Positions 31,241 to 35,720 of a stretch of DNA of 35,720 nt are shown piece by piece; the first letter of the stretch is position 1; each line of letters begins with the position of its first letter. Origin of the DNA: Cellvibrionaceae bacterium (lineage in GTDB: Bacteria > Pseudomonadota > Gammaproteobacteria > Pseudomonadales > Cellvibrionaceae). A model generated the notes under the pieces. That model did no database searches. It worked only from the letters and a program-made list of their open reading frames with translations, and had not been told where the DNA came from. The stretch lies in NCBI GenBank assembly GCA_021151525.1, contig JAGKXD010000038.1:1-35720 (forward strand). The letters are read 5' to 3'. The translations under genes and the position numbers were made by a program.

Positions 31241-31852
31241 TTAAAGCGGCGCACCAATCCAGCGAAGAACGGGTTTTGCCTCTGGATGATCATCAATATC
31301 AATGCGAGTGTGCGAGCAGTACTCAATGTGCAGTTGTTGAAAGAGTGGGGCGTTCAACGGAATATTTAATATGGCGGCAATTATCATGCGAATGCTGCCG
31401 CCGTGACTCAATATAAGTGTGTGCTCACAATATTGTTGAGTGTGAATATCTTTCCACGCGGTATTAATTCTGTTAGAAAAAACTTGTAAGCTTTCCCCCT
31501 TGGGGGGCGTTGATGCTAATGGAGATTGCCAAAACAACTCCAGTTGCGGCCATTGATCATTTAGAGAATTAAAATCTACGCCATCCCAATCGCCAAAATT
31601 ACATTCCTGTAATTCATTCATAATTGAAACAGGTAATAGGTGGTGAGTTGCAAATTCTTTTGCCGTTTGCATGCAGCGCTGTAGTGGTGATGTAAAAATA
31701 TAATCTATAGGCATTTCTTGATGCAGGCGTGATAATCCTGAAAGCAATTCCTGCTGCCCACGAATACTTGGGGCAACATCTGTTTTTCCATAGAGTGCTG
31801 CCGGGCCGTTGACTTTACCGTGACGAACAAAGCTGAAATGCCGGGTTTTCAT
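31241..31852 (-). CDS. cobC: Alpha-ribazole-5'-phosphate phosphatase CobC-like
   Basis: A 203-residue histidine phosphatase. VRHGKVNGPAALYGKTDV (from 9) carries the catalytic RHG with nucleophile H11; the second histidine is in LILSHGGSIRM (about 148-158). Family members remove phosphate from alpha-ribazole 5'-phosphate (or adenosylcobalamin 5'-phosphate) in nucleotide-loop assembly. Many paralogues are phosphoglycerate-mutase-like, so the call leans on position: last gene of the minus-strand cobT-cobS-cobU-cobC run, 34 bases after cobU. AAGG precedes the ATG. Confidence 0.87.
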   Translation of the reverse strand: MKTRHFSFVRHGKVNGPAALYGKTDVAPSIRGQQELLSGLSRLHQEMPIDYIFTSPLQRCMQTAKEFATHHLLPVSIMNELQECNFGDWDGVDFNSLNDQWPQLELFWQSPLASTPPKGESLQVFSNRINTAWKDIHTQQYCEHTLILSHGGSIRMIIAAILNIPLNAPLFQQLHIEYCSHTRIDIDDHPEAKPVLRWIGAPL

Positions 31853-31886
31853 AAGAGCCTTCTTAAGTGCAATTTATATTGCGTAA

Positions 31887-32405
31887 TCACCTAGATTTTA
31901 ATGGCATTGCCAAACCTGCAACCATAAATATAACTTGATTAGCTTGCTGTGCTAATTGCTGGTTTAAGCGTCCCGCTTCATCAACAAATTGCCGGGTGAC
32001 TTCGCCTAAGGGAATGATTCCCAATCCGACTTCGTTGGTCACAAGAATAACCTCTGCCGCTGTGCCTTGTAGGTTATTGATTAGCTCTGAAAATAGCAGG
32101 GAAAAATTTTGTTGGGCGTTGTTGTGAAGTTGATTGTTCAGCCATAGCGTCAAACAATCTACCAACACAACCTGTTGCTTTTTGGCTTCTGTTTTTAGTA
32201 GCTCGCTGAGTTCAAGTGGACACTCATGCAACAACCATTGCTCTGGGCGACGGGCTCGATGATGTTCAATGCGCGCAGCCATTTCGTCGTCAAATGCAGT
32301 GGCGGTAGCAACATAAGAGACAGGTAAATTATGGGTTGATGCAAGTTCCTCAGCATATTTTGATTTGCCAGAGCGGGCACCACCAATCACTAATGTTAGG
32401 CTCAT
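31887..32405 (-). CDS. cobU: Adenosylcobinamide kinase/guanylyltransferase
   Basis: A 172-residue bifunctional enzyme: it phosphorylates adenosylcobinamide and then forms GDP-cobinamide. I start it at MSLTLVIGGARSGKS; the longer frame from 32525 would run backward through the end of cobS. The P-loop GGARSGKS is at 8-15. DDEMAARIEHHRARRP (39-54) contains H48, which I align with the guanylylated His46 of the Salmonella enzyme. VVLVDCLTLWLNNQL and VTNEVGLGIIP are also conserved. It begins four bases after the cobS stop and is probably co-translated. Confidence 0.95.
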   Translation of the reverse strand: MSLTLVIGGARSGKSKYAEELASTHNLPVSYVATATAFDDEMAARIEHHRARRPEQWLLHECPLELSELLKTEAKKQQVVLVDCLTLWLNNQLHNNAQQNFSLLFSELINNLQGTAAEVILVTNEVGLGIIPLGEVTRQFVDEAGRLNQQLAQQANQVIFMVAGLAMPLKSR

Positions 32406-32409
32406 GGGA

Positions 32410-33174
32410 TTAAAAACCTTGTGCGATAAGTGCGAGGTAAATACAAAGTTCACTGACTTGTTGTGTTGCGCCCAAGCAATCACCAGTAACGCCTTGTAAA
32501 TGATGATTAAAATATGCTTTGGCAATTTGACGAATGACCATCAACATAATTGTCAACAATAGCAGCGTTTTCCAATCAACTAAAAATATTAGTGGCAGCG
32601 CGCTAGCTAACAAAATAATTTTATCGGTAAGCGATTGGGCTTTTGCCATGGGCTTTACTTTTTCAGTGTCAGGATCGCTTGCAATATCCACATCAAATAG
32701 CAAGCTTACTGCCAGCATGCGTGATAAGGCATATGCAATAGCTATGCATAAAATAGTATTGTGGGTTTCTTGTAGTAAAACAAATTTTCCTAGCAGTGCC
32801 ATGACCAATGCACAAGCACCGTACGTACCAATGCGGCTGTCTTTCATGATAGTTAATTTTTTTTCGCGTGTGAATCCGCCACCTAAACCATCGGCGGTGT
32901 CAGCTAAACCATCTTCATGAAATGCACCGGTTAACAAAAGGCTAAATAGAATAGATAACCAAATACTGATATTCACCGAAAGAAACTGATGGCTGAGAAA
33001 ATAAATACACGCAACGCCAAGCCCTAATAGCCAGCCCACAAGCGTAAAGTAACGGCTGGCGTGGTTGAGTTTTTCTGGTGAATAGCTAACCCATTTGGGC
33101 ATGGGGATACGGCTGAAATAGCCCAAGGCTAACAAGAATAAATTAATTTCATGCCTTGCCGCGTCTAAGATCAT
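32410..33174 (-). CDS. cobS: Adenosylcobinamide-GDP ribazoletransferase (cobalamin synthase)
   Basis: A 254-residue inner-membrane enzyme that joins GDP-cobinamide with alpha-ribazole (or its phosphate), completing the lower ligand loop. GYFSRIPMP (18-26) and the metal-binding GAFHEDGLADTADGLGGG (83-100), followed by KDSRIGTYGA, are the family signature. About six hydrophobic helices are visible. Its ATG overlaps the cobT stop (ATGA, 33171-33174), and it is followed by cobU after four bases. Confidence 0.95.
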   Translation of the reverse strand: MILDAARHEINLFLLALGYFSRIPMPKWVSYSPEKLNHASRYFTLVGWLLGLGVACIYFLSHQFLSVNISIWLSILFSLLLTGAFHEDGLADTADGLGGGFTREKKLTIMKDSRIGTYGACALVMALLGKFVLLQETHNTILCIAIAYALSRMLAVSLLFDVDIASDPDTEKVKPMAKAQSLTDKIILLASALPLIFLVDWKTLLLLTIMLMVIRQIAKAYFNHHLQGVTGDCLGATQQVSELCIYLALIAQGF

Positions 33175-34202
33175 ACGTCGATTCCAGTGCTGGCAAAGGT
33201 TGCCATATCGTTGTAAAAACTTTCAGCGGCTTTTAAGAGTGGAAGTGCGAGTGCAGCACCTGTGCCTTCGCCCAAACGCAAACCCAAATCCAGCAAGGGT
33301 TTGGCGTTTAATCGCTGCAATAAAAGCTGGTGCCCTTGCTCGTGGGATTGGTGAGCGAAAATCATATAGTCTCTTGCTGTTGGATTAATTTCCACCGCAA
33401 GTAATGCTGCAACAGAAACAATAAATCCGTCGACTAAAATAATACAACCTGATTCCGCAGTTGCGAGCATAGCACCAGTTATTTGTGCAATTTCAAAACC
33501 GCCCAGCTCATTTAATAGCATTAGCGGATTTTTCCCGCTTATGCGCGATAATGCTTTTTCAATGAGGTGTATTTTTTTAGAAAGTTGCTCATCATTAATG
33601 CCGGTTCCTCTACCAACGCAGTACGCTACAGGCGCTTGTGTGATCGCAGCCAGTAAAGCTGCTGCGGAGCTAGTATTAGCAATTCCCATTTCACCAAATG
33701 CCAAGAGATTAAACCCGCGACTGATAGTTTCTTTTGCAAGCGATGCACCTGCATTAATGGCTTTTTCTGCCTCGGCAATACTCATGGCTGCTTCTTGTGA
33801 GAAATTTTTTGTGCCGGCAGCAATCCGCTGATTAATTAATCCAACCGGTTGCGGTTCTAAGGGATATTTGATTCCAGCATCGACAACAAATAACGGTAAA
33901 TTTTGTGTGCGACAAAAACAATTAATTGCTGCGCCTCCCTGTAAAAAATTTTGTACCATTTGTTGCGTGACAATACTTGGTGCTATGCTGACGCCTTCGT
34001 CGGCAATGCCGTGATCTGCTGCAAACACAATCATCGCTGGATTAATACTAAGAGCATCTGTCTGCTGAATTAGCGCGATTTGTGTGGCGACTTTTTCTAG
34101 TTCACCCAGCGCACCCAAAGGTTTAGTTTTTTGATTGATAATGTCAGCGATTGCGGATGCTCTGGTGGTGTTTAAGGGTTCTATATTCCAGACAGTATTC
34201 AT
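33171..34202 (-). CDS. cobT: Nicotinate-nucleotide-DMB phosphoribosyltransferase
   Basis: A 343-residue cytoplasmic enzyme that activates the lower base (usually dimethylbenzimidazole) with nicotinate mononucleotide to alpha-ribazole phosphate. I use the ATG at 34202 rather than 34247, since MNTVWNIEPLN matches the usual N-terminus. Marks: TKPLGALGELE (26-36), FAADHGIADEGVS (60-72), GEMGIANTSSAAAL (170-183) and the catalytic E312 in RLGEGTGAALA. It is the first gene of the minus-strand cobTSUC operon, with 83 bases between its start and that of divergent cobQ. Confidence 0.95.
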   Translation of the reverse strand: MNTVWNIEPLNTTRASAIADIINQKTKPLGALGELEKVATQIALIQQTDALSINPAMIVFAADHGIADEGVSIAPSIVTQQMVQNFLQGGAAINCFCRTQNLPLFVVDAGIKYPLEPQPVGLINQRIAAGTKNFSQEAAMSIAEAEKAINAGASLAKETISRGFNLLAFGEMGIANTSSAAALLAAITQAPVAYCVGRGTGINDEQLSKKIHLIEKALSRISGKNPLMLLNELGGFEIAQITGAMLATAESGCIILVDGFIVSVAALLAVEINPTARDYMIFAHQSHEQGHQLLLQRLNAKPLLDLGLRLGEGTGAALALPLLKAAESFYNDMATFASTGIDV

Positions 34203-34285
34203 AATTTTTCCAGCGCGCTTTTTGTAAGCGCCAATGTATAAAGCCAATTAATAAGGTCGGTGTGTGTTTGAGTCGTTTAAAAAAT
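34203..34285. promoter_or_regulatory. Divergent cobT / cobQ promoter region
   Basis: Only 83 bases separate the two start codons, so both promoters must lie here or within the genes. There is no room for a cobalamin riboswitch on either side, and none of its conserved motifs is present. Confidence 0.5.
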
Positions 34286-35720
34286 ATGTCTAATTCTATC
34301 ATGATTCAGGGTACAACTTCAGATGCCGGTAAAACGACATTGGTTGCTGCACTCTGTCGTATTTTTAAAAATCGGGGCGTATCGGTAGTACCCTTTAAGC
34401 CGCAAAATATGGCTTTGAATTCTGCGGTGACTATTGATGGTGGCGAAATTGGCCGAGCACAGGCTTTGCAAGCACAAGCTGCTGGTTTGCAACCCCATAC
34501 GGATATGAACCCTATTTTGATTAAACCCACCAGTGATACCAAAGCGCAAATTATTATTCACGGTAAAGCCATTAGTGATATGGATGCTTCGGTTTATCAT
34601 GAATATAAAACACGTGCGATGGATGCAGTCTTAGAATCCTATAAGCGTTTACAAAATCAATATGACCTTATTGTGGTTGAAGGTGCAGGCAGCCCTGCAG
34701 AAATAAATTTGCGTGACCGCGATATTGCCAATATGGGGTTTGCCGAAGCAGTAGATTGTCCGGTAATTATTATTGCTGATATAGATCGCGGTGGAGTCTT
34801 TGCACATCTCGTGGGCACCCTAGAATTATTGAGTGAGTCCGAACAAAAACGTGTTGTGGGGTTTGTTATTAACCGCTTTCGCGGTGATTTGAGTTTGTTG
34901 CAATCGGGGTTGGATTGGTTGGAGCAAAAAACCGGCAAGCCAGTATTGGGTGTGATTCCCTATCTGCATGGATTAACCTTGGATGCTGAAGATGCGCTTG
35001 AGCGCAATGTAGCCGTTAAAAGAAATACAAAAATCCGTGTTGCTGTTTTGGTTTTTCCACGTATATCCAACCACAATGATTTTGATGTATTGCGTTTGCA
35101 TCCCGATGTCGAATTTTTTTGGGTTGGCCCTGAGCAAAAAATCCCTCCCGTCGATTTAATTATTTTACCCGGCAGTAAAAACGTGCGCGCAGATTTGGGC
35201 TTTTTGCGAGAACAAGGCTGGGATAGGAGCCTTGCCAAACATTTGCGTTATGGTGGCAACGTTATTGGTATTTGCGGCGGCATGCAAATGCTGGGTGAAT
35301 CAATCGCAGACCCTTTCGGTGTTGAAGGTGAGGCAGGTGAGGTGGCTGGTTTAGGTTATTTGCACTTAAGTACGCAGCTCACCCGTGAAAAAATATTGCG
35401 TCAGCAGCAAGGTTATTTATGGGATTCAACAACTCCCGTAAGCGGCTACGAAATTCATTGCGGTATCAGTTCTGGTGAGGCGCTGTTAAATCCCGCCGTC
35501 TATTTTCATGGTGGTGATCAAGAACCTATTGCAGATGGTGCAGTCAGTTTGGATGGACAAATCTTAGGAACTTATTTGCATGGATTATTTGATTTACCAG
35601 AGGCGTGCAGCAAGTTGTTGGAATGGTGTGGCGCCGAGGCGGTGGCAGGCGTGGATGTGCAACTCTTACGTGAGCAGGCGCTAGATAGGCTTGCTTTTAG
35701 TGTGATGAATTCTATAGATA
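34286..35720 (+). CDS. cobQ: Cobyric acid synthase CobQ (runs off the window)
   Basis: 478 codons are visible and the frame is still open at the window edge; the family length is about 480-500, so only the extreme C-terminus is missing. The N-terminal synthetase domain begins IMIQGTTSDAGKTTLVAAL (5-23) and includes PFKPQNMALNS and VEGAGSPAEINL. The C-terminal class I glutamine amidotransferase domain has the nucleophile Cys330 in IGICGGMQMLGE and GYEIHCG. It amidates carboxyl groups b, d, e and g of adenosylcobyrinic acid a,c-diamide using glutamine and ATP. It is divergent from cobTSUC. Confidence 0.95.
   Translation, partial: MSNSIMIQGTTSDAGKTTLVAALCRIFKNRGVSVVPFKPQNMALNSAVTIDGGEIGRAQALQAQAAGLQPHTDMNPILIKPTSDTKAQIIIHGKAISDMDASVYHEYKTRAMDAVLESYKRLQNQYDLIVVEGAGSPAEINLRDRDIANMGFAEAVDCPVIIIADIDRGGVFAHLVGTLELLSESEQKRVVGFVINRFRGDLSLLQSGLDWLEQKTGKPVLGVIPYLHGLTLDAEDALERNVAVKRNTKIRVAVLVFPRISNHNDFDVLRLHPDVEFFWVGPEQKIPPVDLIILPGSKNVRADLGFLREQGWDRSLAKHLRYGGNVIGICGGMQMLGESIADPFGVEGEAGEVAGLGYLHLSTQLTREKILRQQQGYLWDSTTPVSGYEIHCGISSGEALLNPAVYFHGGDQEPIADGAVSLDGQILGTYLHGLFDLPEACSKLLEWCGAEAVAGVDVQLLREQALDRLAFSVMNSID

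Noticed and set aside
32406..32525. Extended start for cobU.
   Set aside because: It would overlap the end of cobS by over 100 bases; MSLTLVIGGARSGKS is the normal family start.
1..35720. CRISPR arrays, tRNA or rRNA genes, transposases or prophage genes.
   Set aside because: I looked for direct repeats with regular spacing, tRNA-like cloverleaf consensus and transposase motifs and saw none; the only repeat-like element is the palindromic region at 30995-31176.

Overview
The window looks like chromosomal DNA of a plant-polysaccharide-degrading gammaproteobacterium, most likely Cellvibrio or a close relative. The pointers are a GH10 xylanase, a secreted protein with serine-rich linkers between cysteine modules, a VolA/Pla-1-type lipoprotein lipase, a TonB-dependent B12 receptor with its riboswitch, PilZ proteins and a Mak-type ROK kinase. 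The genus is an inference from gene content and style. I saw no rRNA, tRNA, CRISPR array, phage or transposase gene.

Layout. (1) 1-10.6 kb: one MacB/LolD-type ATPase followed by four tandem ~812-residue double-FtsX permeases of ADOP type, separated by single nucleotides and closed by a strong hairpin terminator. (2) 10.6-15.2 kb: a GH10 xylanase (minus), a secreted protein with one c-type heme motif (plus), and two minus-strand secreted or anchored proteins of unknown family. The space between xylanase and heme protein holds a LacI-type palindrome resembling the Xanthomonas xyl-box. (3) 15.6-18 kb: a large lipoprotein lipase with a textbook terminator. (4) 18.1-24.8 kb: a PDC/Cache-like protein with four C-terminal membrane helices, radA, a LysR regulator divergent from a DHA2-type MFS exporter, two tandem PilZ proteins, and a Mak-type fructokinase. 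(5) 24.9-35.7 kb: a vitamin B12 region. It holds btuF-btuC-btuD plus a DUF4442 gene, then a cobalamin riboswitch and btuB, then cobO. On the minus strand lies cobT-cobS-cobU-cobC, and divergent from it is cobQ, which runs off the right edge.

How the B12 genes fit together: BtuB (outer membrane, TonB-driven) passes corrinoid to BtuF (periplasm) and BtuCD (inner membrane). CobO adenosylates it, CobQ amidates the ring, and CobU, CobT, CobC and CobS build and attach the lower nucleotide loop. No corrin-ring genes are visible here, so the region serves uptake, salvage and late assembly.

Most interesting signals: (a) the btuB leader, where a hairpin loop after the aptamer is complementary to the aptamer's L5 segment (a candidate L5-L13 kissing loop), carries a Shine-Dalgarno-like GGAGGG, and is followed by two short candidate leader ORFs that reach the btuB start; (b) four paralogous ADOP permeases served by one visible ATPase; (c) a composite palindromic repeat between cobO and cobC; (d) the xyl-box-like site; (e) three secreted or anchored proteins of unknown family beside the xylanase.
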